Shown in pieces: positions 13,491 to 26,036 of a DNA stretch of 64,000 bases; within the stretch, counting starts at the first letter, position 1, and each line of letters opens with the position of its first letter. Location: the NCBI GenBank assembly GCA_033725935.1, contig MU867125.1, positions 1 through 64,000 of the forward strand, written 5' to 3'. The notes beneath the pieces were generated by a model. That model searched no databases and was not told the origin of the DNA. It saw nothing but the letters and a program-made list of their open reading frames with translations. Source of the stretch: Cladorrhinum sp. PSN259 (lineage: Eukaryota > Ascomycota > Sordariomycetes > Sordariales > Podosporaceae). The translations under genes were made by a program, and so were the position numbers.

Positions 13491-15521
13491 GGTTGACTGA
13501 GGACGAATTGGAAACCCTCCCAATGGGATGTGAGAAGGAAAGAAGAAGAAGAAGAAGAAGATGTCCAAGGGAGGCAAAATTACGTAGGGAGGCAGGAGAC
13601 AAGAGCTGATGATATGATCGGGCTCAGGTGTAAAGCGGGGTAGCTTCTGTCACCAAGAAGCAAGCTACTGAGGGTCTAGACGACTTGCTGCGGCCCGACT
13701 ACTACTTGGAAGGATGTCGTGTTATGGACTGTAGGGGCCCGGGTTTGAAGGCCGGGACGGGGTCCTTCAAGCTGATGTGGTGGTAATGTAGTGATGCCGA
13801 ACTGTGGGTACCTAATAAGACGGAGATCCAACGAGATGGTGGTTCAGACAGATGGGAACTTGAAATGAACTGGAGACCGGGACGACCGGCATTTTAAACC
13901 TTCCACTCAACTCTGGAAGGCACAAGAGAAGTGTTGAAACCCAAACTTAGTAGCAACATGGATGGGCAACAACCAACCTCTGCCCTTTGGTGGAATCCTA
14001 CCGCCGTCAATGTCGTGAGAGAGGTGCTTGGTTGTGCCGCTGATGATCGGGAATTCTTGATGATGGAGGGGCACTGCAGTTTCCCTCCCACCCCTGTCAA
14101 TCCCGATGCACCTTGAGAGCTCTTCTCTATCTCGCACTTTCTGCTATGCAACATCCCACGCAATTGATTGGTTCTGACGGCATTTGCTCCATGCATGCAT
14201 ATCAACGAGGCGTCTTGATATGCTGCTTCCAATTGGTGTCTGCATCGCCGTTGCCCGTCAATATCGATGTCATTGTCATGTTCTCGAGCAAGTTGTAAGT
14301 AGTCGGATGCGGGGTACTTTCTGCTTCTCACACCGAGACCAACCGAGACACCACACCTCGGGAAATCTCGAGGATGTGGCACCAAAGATTGGCAAGAGAA
14401 AACAGCAGACATTTCAGGGGCGGAGCCCGTCCTGAAAACCTGAACTGTCTGAAGTGCCGCGGGTTCCTTTACGGCGCAGGGGACAAAAAGGCAACAAGGT
14501 GGAAACCCACGATGGGCGGCTATGGAGATCGGCCCAGTCTTGTCCTTCATCTCTGTAAACCCCCGCCTTTTCTTTCCTACAGCAAGGAGAGGCTTGTGAC
14601 ACCATTCTCAGCGTTTCTTGAGAAGTCCGATGGAATAGAGAACCCATCCATCCAACAGGTTTTTCCAACAAATCAAGTCTGCAAGAGTTGCATCATGAAT
14701 GCAACGTGCCCGCATCCGATAAATAGTTTATTGAATTGGGCAGATAAGCCCAGCCCGCCCATCCATCTCGATGTCAGTCAGTTACTTATTTCCCCATCCA
14801 CCAACTCACTCTCGACACATGGCGTGATATTGTTATGCCAATGTATATGCAATTCATCATCTAAACTGAAAAAAGTACCTGGGCCGGTCCGGTCAGGCAT
14901 GAAGTGAATGCTACAACAACGTCTCTCAGTGTCATCAACTTTCTTGTCCAGCTATGTGATATCCACAATAACACGTCAACAAACCAATAACTATGTATGT
15001 ACAACACACACACACACGACGCACACGGTTAATTGGTCTAGACTTAACACCCGTCTTGATTTCTTCACGTCATACAAAGTTACCTAAACCACCAGAAAAC
15101 ATGGAGGCGGCAAGTTTCAAGAAGCAGTATCCAGCCCGACGACGGCAAGACATTATGCCCACAGAATATCATGAGTGAAGAGGACAAAAAGAATCAAGAA
15201 AAAAGGAGAGTTAGGAGTACTGAAACAGGGAATTAATGACACCCACATTCTAACAAAACCATTCAACTCGGAAAAACTGTAATCTCTGAACAGCCAATCA
15301 TCAAATTTCTCAAGTAAAAACTTTCCGAGTTCCAATTCTACTTATGATTCTTGATTATATATCTTTTTTTTTTCTTTTTTTGTTTAAAACAAAAAACAAA
15401 CTTGGTGAATTCCCATGATGTACTGTACATGTACCGCTGCCATCGTCATACGCCCATCCCCAATCCATCTCATCCCATTTTAATCCCACCTCTGAGATCC
15501 TCGAGGCCTGTGTAGATGCTT

Positions 15522-15523
<2 letters not shown>

Positions 15524-15552
<29 letters not shown>
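15524..15552. repeat. Poly-T run (about 29 T)
   Basis: A long homopolymer T tract in intergenic DNA. It could be a poly-A remnant on the minus strand, but no retroelement sequence adjoins it. Confidence 0.9.
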
Positions 15553-15906
15553 CCATTCATCTTATTCTTCGGTCCTGAGAACGGGTGTATTTACCCCCCA
15601 GTACGCTCCAGCAATTACCTCAAACCCCGGGCCAGGCCAGGCCACAATTGTTATTTCTCTTCTTTGTTTTCCTTGTTATTTCTTAGAATTGTTCTTTTTC
15701 TTTATCTTTCCCTGCCGATGTGATGAGGTCCCCGGGAAAGGGGTTCAAAGGAAAACAAACACAAACTAATAAGTTTGTGGAAATTGGGGATACAGGTTAA
15801 AGGATCGAGGAAAGTTTCTTTGTTACATGTACATACGTCGGTCCCGGGCTTTTGGGGTTTGAGGTTTTGAAAAGTCGAGGTCGAGGTAACTCTTTTCGAG
15901 AGTTTC

Positions 15907-15930
15907 GACTGACTGACTGACTGACTGACT
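15907..15930. repeat. (GACT)6 microsatellite
   Basis: Six perfect tandem GACT units followed by a degenerate AACTGA unit. Confidence 0.9.
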
Positions 15931-17004
15931 AACTGATCGATGAGTTTATTATTGTTTTGTTTCGTTTCGAGATTACCTGAAAATCCTGTTTAACATTCGG
16001 TTCGATGGTATCAATTTCACGAGATAAGTTCACCGGAAAAACAAAACAACTGTGGTAAAATAATTACCGTGAACAATAGTGTTGGAACCCAACTTCTGCA
16101 CTTACCGTCTTGTAAAACCCCAAATCAGGTATCACCTTAATGTTGTGTTACAAGTCCGTTAAATAAGGGATTATTGCGCAAAACGGCAGAGGGCAAAAGA
16201 TGGGAGGGATCCAGACTAGACGACGGACACGGCATATAATGCTCATACCTACGAATAATGATGCATCTTCACATGGCAGCAGCAAAACGTATTTTATCTC
16301 TTGTCTTCTTCAATAAGAATAAACAAGACCTCGTAAACGCAAGAAAAGCAAAGTAAAAAAAATTGCTTTTTAATAACGTGAAATCAAAATTCTTTCTTAT
16401 CTCTCCCATTAACGCAGCTATGTGGGTGGGGGATATGATGGACGGATTAAAGACAAGGAGAGTATGTGATGATATGAAGATTTGAGCTCGGTCAAGCCAA
16501 AGAAATGTAAAAAGTCAAAACGATTCCAGGAAAAAGAACCCAAGCACGTCTCAAACGCTCCTCGTCTTTTTTCCTTCTCTGCTTTCTTTTCCCCACTTTG
16601 CTCCCCTCTTTCCCTTCTCTTCTCATGTCTCTCTCTTCATCTCAGTCTTGCCATGCCATGCGCATATTCTTCTTGCTTCGTGATCAGAAAACAAAAACTT
16701 CTTTGCTCCTCTCCCTCCTCTCCTTACAATGACTAAACAGAATAAAGCTGGATAAAAGAAATTGGAGACTTTCGTTGCCAGTCAACTTCCCCTCCTTTAA
16801 AAAAAAAAAAACCTATCCTTCCCTTCCCTTTCTTCCATCCTTCATCCGGGGACCTACTCCAACGCCGTGTCATGCAATGATGAGAAAAGAAGAATTCGAG
16901 AGAGAGAAAGAGAGTCATAGAGAGAGAATGCCAAAGGCCGCTCTCTTACCTCCCATATTTGTTCCCACCCGACAATAAGAGACGAGCCGCAGTAAAAAAA
17001 AATT

Positions 17005-17098
17005 GTAGTGTAATAGTGTAGCAGTGTAGTAGTGTAGTAGTGTAATAGTGTAGTAGTGTAGTGTAGTAGTAGTAGTTGTTGTTGTTGTCGTTGTTGTT
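17005..17098. repeat. TAGTG/TAG minisatellite grading into GTT repeats
   Basis: About 94 bases made of interspersed TAGTG, TAATAG, TAG and GTT units, 230 bp beyond the 3' end of the G-alpha coding region. It probably arose by slippage. It lies in or near the 3' untranslated region of the minus-strand gene. Confidence 0.8.
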
Positions 17099-17328
17099 CC
17101 TCCCTTCGTAAAAAGCAAATAGGGATCTAAACATTATCGAGACAAAACGAGGGGAAGAAGTAGTCGCAATGGCGAGTGATTGTTGTGGTGACGTGATATA
17201 TCCCGGTCCTCGTTGAGATAAAGGTAAGGGTAGATATGTGCTCGATGTTGGTCGTGAACTTTTTGTTATGCATGGCTCGTAATTACATTTCTACCGCAGT
17301 GGCTGAACAACGGTGAAAAGGAGACGCT

Positions 17329-18632
17329 TTAAAGAATACCCGAGTCCTTAAGCGCGTTGTTCAGAATGGTCTCCTTGACTGCCGCGAAGACCAGTCGAAT
17401 GTTGCTCGTATCTGTTGCTTGCGTCAAGTGAGGATATAAATTCAAGTGTGCCCGATTGACCTGGTTAAATCTCCATAGCAAATACTTGGCGGCCTTGTTG
17501 ACGTCGTTACCGCCGGAGTAGTCGGGGAAGTAGTTGCTCAATGGTGAACGGCCAAGCTTCTGCTTGAAGATATCGACCTTGTTCAGGAACAGGATAATAC
17601 TAGTCCGCATGAACCAGCGCGAATTGACGACAGAGTCGAAGAGAAGCAGCGACTCCATCATACGGTTCTAGAATGATTGTTAGTTGCACACTATAGAAGC
17701 AACGAGCAAGTTAGACCATACCTGACTACTCTCCTCCAACAAGACCTGATCGTACTCGCTCAAGGCGACACAAAAGATGATGGACGTGACATTCTCAAAG
17801 CAGTGGATCCACTTTTTGCGTTCACTTCGTTGACCACCCACATCAAACATGCTGGTAATCTTGTTAGTTTTTAACCTGTGATTGGTCAAGCTGTCTTGCG
17901 TTAAACTTACTGGATGCTCAACTGCCCCATCTTGAATCTCGTCTCGTAGATACCTGTCGTCTTGGTTCTCGCTCGTAGGACGTCCATCTCTGTCGGCACA
18001 TACTCCTTGGCTGCAATTCTGGCAGCCTCGTCGAAGAAACTACGACCCAGGTTAGCACCAAGGGAACGGTGTCTATGCCGGAGAAAAACAACTCACTATT
18101 CTGCCGAGTCCATCAGGTAAAACTCTGTTTGCCGCTCCATCAGTTGGTCCTTTGCAGGATCTCTCCATAATGATTGTATTGCTACGCTAACCTGCGCGTC
18201 AATCGCTTGTGGGTTGGTATCCAGCGAGTATTCCAATAGGAACTCGAGGAATCGCTTATTCTCGTCCAGTACCGGGTCGATGTCGAACTGCCGCATGGCA
18301 TTGGCGACTGACTTGGCGCACTCCAACAGGTTCTTGAAGACTGTCGGGCGGTAGTTTCTCAGCTCTTCCGGCGAATAGCCTTTCAAGTGAATAATCTTCA
18401 TTTGTTTAACAATTGTCGACTTGCCACTCTCGCCGGAGCCTGGAAAGCCCATGATTAGCCAATCTGCTTCTGGAACCTGATTTCATTCCCTTCCTCGAGT
18501 ATACATACCAAGCAGTAGAATCTTGCATTCCCGGCGCAGTCGTTTTGAATCCTCCTCGAGGTCTTTGTCGATTTTGTTACTCCTCTTCCTCCCCTCCGAC
18601 TCCTCTCCTCCTGTGCTCATGCATGACCCCAT
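17329..18632 (-). CDS. gna-3: Heterotrimeric G-protein alpha subunit, group III (GNA-3 type)
   Basis: Five exons: 18632-18509, 18439-18097, 18039-17911, 17851-17722, 17667-17329, giving 354 aa. The start was chosen at 18632 because it yields the N-myristoylation signal MGSCMS with a palmitoylatable Cys4; an in-frame ATG nine bases upstream would destroy that signal. GTPase motifs are the P-loop G42-SGESGKST, switch I with Arg180 (RTKTTG), DVGGQ with Gln206, and NKVD. The tail NALKDSGIL is the group III signature; there is no Cys at position -4, so it is not the pertussis-toxin-substrate type. In Neurospora GNA-3 acts at the plasma membrane to support adenylyl cyclase and cAMP levels and to restrain inappropriate conidiation, and the same role is inferred here. 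Splice sites are all GT..AG. Confidence 0.96.
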
Positions 18633-21600
18633 GGCGACCATGAAGCTCTGTGAAGTACCAACTCGAGACTCGGATGAAGCCCCAAGCGAGCCTCGATTTA
18701 AGTGCGGGGGACCGGCGGCGGCAGTAGCAGCAACCAAAAATGCGCGACGTCGGTTTGCTGGCGACTCGGGCACTCGCTTGTCCTTGGGGTTTCCCTAGAA
18801 CCCCATAAGCGCAAACAATTGAGCGATACCAGGTTATTTGACGTTTTCGACGATGCCGTGGATTGCTTGGTTGCCTTCTTGCGGGAGCGAGGAAAGAATG
18901 CCTTGGTGCCCGGCAGAGAAGAGGCAGGATCCCGAATGAGAAGGGTTAAGGGCAAGGTAGGCAGGTAGTGATGCAACCACACAATAGACCCGCCTGGACC
19001 GGCTCGAAGGCGGCCTGTGAATTACGGGAGGAGGAGAAAGGGCGGCGGTCAACAATGCGGTGGCAATGTCGATGATGATTCGCGTCGTGACTTTTGTATT
19101 TTTGATCCTTTTTTTGTTGATTATCGGCCGTTGGAGAAAAAAGCCGTTGTCGATGATCGGGAGTTTAGGAAAACTAACTGCTACTGGCCGCTGACTGCTG
19201 CAAAGTGCGACAACTTAGGCGGGTGGTTGGTGGGTACAATTTCCGAGTGGAGGAGGAGGTGAAGAATGACTGTCGAAGCCAAACACAATCAAGTGCGCGA
19301 CCGAGACAGATTTCACCCACAACGACGGAACAAGGATATGGGAGGGATGAAGATTGCGAATATTGAAAGATGGCAGATGGCAGGCTGGGGGCAGAGAAAA
19401 GAAGCTGGAGTTTTTTTGCGTCCAGGTTGCTCGCTTCGTCACTCTGGGTGCATTTTACGGCACTGCAACAAGGCGGCCCCAGTGTCATCCATCTCCCCCG
19501 TCCTTTTAACCACCCAGGGCAGGCAGGAGGAGTAAGGTGTGCAAGAGGCCGCAAGAACTGACCGGGGCTGACGTTTACTCACTCTTTTTCTCTCTAATTT
19601 TTCACTCATCTCAATCTTTCTTTCAATGCTTTTACTGTTCCTTTTACTCTCTGCATGCAAACACTTTCCAATATGTGCCACAAGGAGAGAAAAAGTGAGG
19701 TTCCTTCCGTATTCCGTATTGGTTATCTCCCTTCTCGGCACGCCTGAAAAGGCGCATTGACCATTCATTGATGGGTCTGTTGGTGGTGTCCCTCACCAGG
19801 GAGCCTGCTCAATGCTCCCCGGCCATTTGCTCCATCCATCGATTTCATTCCCCGGCTGATGGGTCCTTTGGTAACGCAGATCTAACCCCACAAAATCAAG
19901 AGTGGACTGCCGTTCTCAAACACTAGATCCGGAACTGGAAGTTGCTCCATGTTCAGAGTTGCTATCTCGAGACCTCCAGACTGTTGGCACCCACAGAAGG
20001 GAGTGTCGTGAATGTTGACTTTCCGGATGGCGTCCAGAATACATACGGTGGTATGCCTCGAGGATAATGAAATGTAGACTTATTCTCTTGCCAAGCCCCT
20101 GTTTTGAAGCCCATCTCCCTTCCCGATAGCCCGCTCCTTCCACTTCAAGTTCTCAGACACAATGATTTCCAAACATGCAGGGATTAAGATTGCCGGTCCT
20201 GGCTCTGTGCATCCATTTTTGGATGAAGCTTTAATCAATGTCGTGTTCACCTCAATGATGATTTTGACGCTGTGCCGTCAGGTGCCTCATTTACTTGGTG
20301 CAAAACTGCCACGAAAACACGTGGTGCAATCGACGGCACATAAACCTTAAAAGAAAGTCAAAGCAGTCACGGCGGCAGTCTCATCACATTTGGGATGACG
20401 GGCAGCTAGTAATCTGGCATTTGACATCGTCCATCGTGACCCGAATCTGGTCCAATAACAAACAAGTATTTTAGTAACCAGACCGCCATTCACATCCCCT
20501 TCAAAAACAACAAACAATCGGAAGAAAACTGAGACTCGAAACACTTTTTTGGCATGGTGTCTCACTGCGCAGGAAGCTCCAGGCGCCTCTTTCCCTTCCA
20601 CGCCCTTCGCCCCCCTCTTCCCCGGTCCCAGGGTTCCAAAATCGGGCCCGGATTGTGGGCGAGCGGCTGGACGGCTCGTCGCCATTATCCCAACAACCAC
20701 GTGTCGTGTGTCGTCCTTCCCGTGCCCCGGGAAAAGGGAATTACTTGTCAAAGTGGCTCCAGACTCCAGTCTGGTGTCTTTCGTGGGCCCTTCTGAAAGG
20801 CAGCAGAACTGTGGACTTTTTTTTCTTCCAAACTGCCTCTGTGCTTTATTGCAGTGAGCCTCACACAGACGATATCCAGGGGTAAAACGGTTTCCATACT
20901 CCGGGAAGCGCGCCAGTGCAATTGCTTTAACGCACGCCTTACCCAAAGAGTGTTCAAGTCCCTGCCTAGCGTCGATTTAGCACGCTCCCTTTTTTCCAAT
21001 TCCGATAGGCAGGCCACTTCTTTTCTTTTTTGTTCGCCAATTTCTATTCTTGGCTGGGCTGGGGTGGATTAATTGCCCCGTTCTTGAAGTTGGGGTTCCA
21101 ATTGACCAACCATCACGCGCTTTTCTTTCTTTCGGTTTCTGCACAGATGACATGCAATGCTGCGTCCTTTTCTGCCCCTCAGTTTCAGCTTCTTGTTCTC
21201 AACACCGCCTTCTTCCTACAGAGCAGAATGCTTTTCATGAGGTCCTGTTCATGACTTCCCAAATTGAATATTGATATCCCCTAAAGACAGACCATGTCAC
21301 CCTACGGATTTACCACATCGCCACCCCCAGATTTGCTTTCTTGCGTGCGTAATTCAGCCCAGTCATGATCCATCGGCCTCCAATTCGATCGACAAACCAC
21401 ACAGCCTTGATCTCCATCAATCTCGCACTTGTGTGCTTAACAAACAATAAACCCTGCCTTGGATGAGTAACTAATCTTCTCACACCGACACCGCGTCTGT
21501 TACTTGCAAAGTTCAAGCGGTAAAGGTAGTGGACTGAGTTGCGTTGTGTGCGTGTGGCTGAAACCGGCATTTCTTCCGGTGAGTGAACAAATCACTTGAC

Positions 21601-23833
21601 AAAGTCGAGAAGAAAAAAAACCGCTCGTGAGTAAGACTGTGAGTTTGGGTGTGAGAGAGGACAAGCTGGGGTTGGCTGGCCGGCTGTGCCATGCGCATCG
21701 CTCCGGCTTTTTTGTTGATTGGTCAACGTCACTGAACCGCAGTGGTGCAGTCGACCAAGTTTCCTCCCTACTCGAAGACCAATCACCGGTATGGGTTTTA
21801 CAAAGGGCATGTTTGTTGTTGACTGTATCCGTAAGAAACATTGGTTCGGCAGCCGGCAGGCAATGTGACGGCGCGGACACAGCAGCAAGACTGGGAAAAT
21901 GACCAGTACCGTATGCTCATGATGTTTCGCTCTTTCTTTCGCGTCCTCTACCTCTTTCTTCTGTTCCGCAAACTTGCATATTTCGCTCTCTTGCTGTCTG
22001 AAGCGAACTGACCAATCAGGAACTTGAAGTTGGATGTTGTACGGAGTAGGTACGGCCTAATGAAATCTCACCCAAGGGGAGAAGTCAAAGGGGGGGGGTG
22101 GGTTGAACTTGTGTCGGTCCTTTGTGTCAAGAAGGTTACTTTGCATATTTTTGTGTTTCTTGCATCATTGGCGCTCTTATTCGTGGGTTTTATATCCGTA
22201 GGTATGTAGGTATATGTGATTAGTGATATAACGGGAGTGAAGGGGGGAAGCTTGTCAGCTGGACTTGTTGGGTTATTCATCGGTTTGTCTCCTTCATTTT
22301 TTTTTTTTGGTTGAGGAATTTTCAGATGGAGATTTGAACACATGGCTGGCTGGTTCATCAGTACAGAATAACTGTTGATTGAAACTGTAAGAAAGATTGT
22401 CTCGAAACGGACTATAGACCGCCAATTCGCTGTGGACTTGGCTTTATCTTGTCGTGCAGTAGCAGATCTTTCCTTTCTCTTCCTTGGCGAGATTCAGCAG
22501 GGCGACTCACTTTTACTGCATGAGACATAAGCATTGACTCGGATACTGTCCCGCTTTCCCTAGATATGCGGTGTGTGGTGTCTTATATGGCGCTATACAA
22601 ACCCTGGTCTTTTTATGTCTTGAGAAGAGACAGCAAGGCGACCATGTGGCTTTCAGGTGATCATCTGCTGGCATTTTATGGGTATATTTTTGTCGATCCC
22701 TACGAGAGACAGTTGTCGATGATAAAAAAGAGAAGAAGGATACAGTTCATGAACCGTGGATAGAAACATCTACTGACTAGCAATCTCCTGGCAAGTTTAA
22801 CCTGAGTACAGAATACAAAAGAGGCCTTTCAGGGGCACATACACCCAGTGAAAGAAAACAAATATCGACATGGTAAAAGTTGGTAGAAACTCACTTTGCC
22901 CGGGACTAAAGCTGTATGTAGTACATACATACACTATAAGCTATGATTATGACGACATCTGCAGCCAGTTTTCTCTTTCTCTCTCCATATTGGTTCTTCG
23001 GCCTAGGTTTGTACAGATACAATACAATAAAACCACAATACTCCCAAACTCTTGATCAATGCTTGAGACAACGATTTTTCTTCTTCTCCATGATAAGCAT
23101 TTCTGTTCATACTCTAAACAACAAAACTACATCGCATACACACACCGACCAAGTGGCATGTCACTCTTAAATACCTCCATCTATCACCCTCCTTCTCATC
23201 ATTTTCATACCATCCATTCATCCACCTGCACTACATAGACTCTCATCAGCATATTTCTTCTTTCCCCTTCCAAAGAAAACCACACCAGTCAGCAACCCAG
23301 AACAAAACAAATAAAGTCCACGTTCTAAAAAATTATACCCTGACAATATAGAAAGAAAAAAACCAAAGTAAAAAAGAAAGAAAAAGCAAAAAACCCACGC
23401 TATTTCCATAAAGCTTGAAACAAACTCTGACAAAAAAAAAATTGCAAGGGAAGGGGGAAACTTTTTAGAATCTCTAAAAGCCACCTTGAAAAAAAAAACC
23501 AAAAAAACCAAACAAGCCATGGATGGGATGCGGAAACAAACAAACAAAAAACACGTCGTCTTTATTTGAAAATAGCCAACTTCGTCCGATGAATTACATC
23601 CATCTTCCTTTCCTTTCCTTTCCTTTCCTTCCTTCATTTTATCCCATCTCATAAAGTTAAAAAAAAAAACCCCCCACCCCCCGGAAACGCCCATTCCATC
23701 AATCTCCTTCCTTCATCCCACTCTGGTTTAATCTAAGAGTAGTAAACATAAAACTTCGCTATATCGCTCTTTTTGCTTGCTTGCTTGCATAGTTTTACTA
23801 ACTGATACAAACAAAAACAAACAAAAAAAACGC
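18633..23833. other. 5.2-kb gap upstream of gna-3, no gene seen
   Basis: The longest gene-free stretch in the window, holding the gna-3 promoter/leader and the 3' side of Arp9. A minus-strand frame at 20347-20946 (199 codons) and several overlapping plus-strand frames lack any family motif and look like chance. A TTTCC pentanucleotide run lies at about 23605-23633. No tRNA-like or 5S-like sequence was noticed. Confidence 0.45.
23605..23633. repeat. (TTTCC)n microsatellite
   Basis: About five tandem TTTCC units in a pyrimidine-rich part of the Arp9 3' flank. Confidence 0.85.
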
Positions 23834-26036
23834 TCATGCAAGCATATTATGCGTCCGAATTCCCTTTGGGCCGACCATGCTATTTCCCCCCTTCTGTTAG
23901 ACAAATTCCATAATCGAGACTCTCGGAAAATACTCACTTAAAATCAACCCTCGATAAACTCATCAGCCGTTGAGCCTCCAACCCCTGCGCATCCATATTG
24001 TGCATACAAAATGCCAACCTAGCCGCAACCTGCGCTCCCAAAAACATGGCCTCTTCGAACCCATTCTTCGTCCACTCGGTCAAATAAGTCGGCAGCGCAG
24101 CCAACTTAATGTTAGTGGGGGTCTGGCTGTGGAAATGATGGGTGCCGGCCTGCTGACCTTCACCACCAACAGCCCCGGGAACACCCAAGCTTGCGGTGGT
24201 AGCAGCCTGCAAGAGCGGATTCACTCCGCTGGGGGGTAACTGGTGGGGAGCACCCGTAAACGACCCCGTGGGTGTTTGCGAGCCCGTTCCGGAGGGTGTG
24301 CCCATGTTAGAAGGCAACTCAGAAGTAAACATGGTAGCGGATGAGGGGGAAATAACGTGGCGTGCTTGAAGAGTCTGCATAATGTTGTCGCGGAGACCCC
24401 GGAGACGGACACCGTTACCCACGAATATTACGTTTTCCCAGCAGGAAGGGCGCATGTACATGTCTTCGACGGATTGGACGGTCTGGTATATGGCTTCGAC
24501 AATGCGGTCGATTTCCTTGCGGTCAGCGAATTGGAAGCGCTCCAAGCCAACTTCAATATCCCGACGGACGCGGCGGGTTTGGCGCTCGGTGATGGGCTCG
24601 GCTGGTTCCGAAGCAGCAGCAGCAGCAGTAGCAACCGGGTCTTCTTGCTTGGTTTCGGCTGGTGCGGCTGCTGTGGTAGCGGCATCTTCGGTAGAGGCTG
24701 CTGGCTTCTCGCCTTCTGCTGCTGGAGCGGCTGCTGTCGAAGTATCTGCCATGTCGACGTCCGTCCCCGTAGTAGCGGTGGCGGAGGTGGCAGCAGCACC
24801 GTTTTCCTTTGGTGGCGGCACGATAACGACATCCTCGGTAACCAACTCCTCATAGTGAAAGATATTCTTGGTCTTCTTGGAATTTGGCAACCTCCCAGCC
24901 TTGGCCGCCGCAGACTCGGGTTCCTGGCCCTTGCCTTTCCTGCCAGCCTTTGCCTTTTCCGCTTTTTCCTTTTCCTTCTTGGCGAGGAACTCTCTGGTCT
25001 GGCCGCTGACGACAAGACTGGCCACATCCAACACACCCTCCTCGTTGACTGCCTTGTCGACGCCATTAAGCTCACCATCGTCCTCGGTAGTAGCTGGTGG
25101 TGGTGGTGGCGCCGTCGTTACAATCTGCGGGCCCTGACCGCTGTTCGTCCCAACCGCCGGTGCAGCACTCGCAGTAGCAGTCGCAGCAGCAGCAGCCGGC
25201 GCACCGTCCTCAGCCGGAAGCTCCATCATCTCTTTGTTCTCAGGGGCATAAGGCAGCACCTCACAGATATTGCTCCTCTTCAACTGCTCCGCCATCTCAT
25301 GATCGAACCCTTGACCCTCCAAAAGCCCCAACAGCCGCCTCGTGAAAGCTTCACCACCACTTATCGCCTTCTTCTCTTCCGTACCCTTATTATCCTTGCT
25401 GCCTTCCTCTCCCTCACCCTCGCCCTCACCAGGAAGAACAACCCCATCCGGTCCCAACCCATCTTGTCCCACAACCCGCCCATCATAAATGCACGTCACA
25501 TCCACCTTCTCATACCCAACATCCACAACAGTCATATGCGGCCACTTCAGCCCATACTGCGTCGCAATCCCGCTGTGAATCAAACAAAGTGCCGGAGTCT
25601 TGGTCTTTTCAAACACGTATGCCGCAAGCGCTTCGTGGTCCCTCCTCGTCCACTGCGGACTCGCCATCAACATGATGGGCGTATTATGGTACGTCGTAGT
25701 CAAGACCGAATGAACGTGCTCCAGAAACGCGAGGAACGCACCCATGTTGACGATGTGCCCTCCCTGGATAGGGTAAACTGCCCCCTCCACGCTGTCGACG
25801 TCCTCGATGTACTCGATATCGTCCTCCCGCGTGCCGTCCGTGCCCGGTTTGGCGCGCTTGTAGGTGTGGAACGGCCGCCACTGGTTTTCGTCGTCTTCAT
25901 CGCGAAACATGCGGGTGGGGAATCGGTGCTGAGGAGGGGTGAGCTCGTTGCATCCCAGCTGTGCGAGCGTGGTCTGGCTGCCGGGGCAGATGATGAGGAC
26001 TTGCTCCTCGCGGAACTTGCCCGTTTGGCTTGACAT
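23834..26036 (-). CDS. arp9: Actin-related protein Arp9 (SWI/SNF and RSC subunit)
   Basis: Two exons: 26036-23938 and 23879-23834, giving 714 aa. The N-terminus (REEQVLIICPGSQTTLAQLG), MLMASPQW and VVDVGYEKVDVTCIYDG are actin-fold blocks diverged in the Arp9 manner; ENVIFVGNGVRLRGLRDNI corresponds to the actin GG nucleotide-binding region. The last exon was placed by hand: the TAG acceptor gives RVDFN/MVGPKGIRTHNMLA, an actin-like C-terminus, whereas reading straight on stops at RVDFK. A low-complexity Ala/Glu/Pro/Lys insert of roughly 250 residues sits in the middle, making the protein much longer than yeast Arp9 (about 467 aa). Arp9 pairs with Arp7 or an equivalent on the HSA helix of the Snf2-type ATPase in nuclear chromatin remodellers. 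Intron 23937-23880 is 58 nt with a CTAAC branch site. Confidence 0.9.

Larger units (their letters stand above)
13491..17328. other. 3.8-kb gap, no gene seen
   Basis: Promoter side of glycogen phosphorylase plus the 3' flank of the G-alpha gene. An AAG run lies at about 13542-13560. The largest open frame (about 218 codons, minus strand, 13894-14550) has no recognisable motif, overlaps others in opposite frames and is not supported. The region also holds a T29 run, GACT repeats and a TAGTG minisatellite, listed separately. Confidence 0.45.

Noticed and set aside
13894..14550. Possible 218-aa minus-strand gene
   Set aside because: No recognisable motif, and overlapping frames on the other strand have similar length; composition does not look protein-like.
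15524..15552. Poly-T run as the tail of a retroposon
   Set aside because: No target-site duplication or element sequence beside it; homopolymers are common across this intergenic DNA.
20347..20946. Possible 199-aa minus-strand gene
   Set aside because: Overlapped by several frames on the opposite strand, no domain, and no splice partner extending it.
24357..26033. 558-codon plus-strand frame opposite Arp9
   Set aside because: It exactly shadows the Arp9 exon; its Trp/Gly/Ser-rich runs are the reverse complement of Arp9 low-complexity codons, with no family motif.
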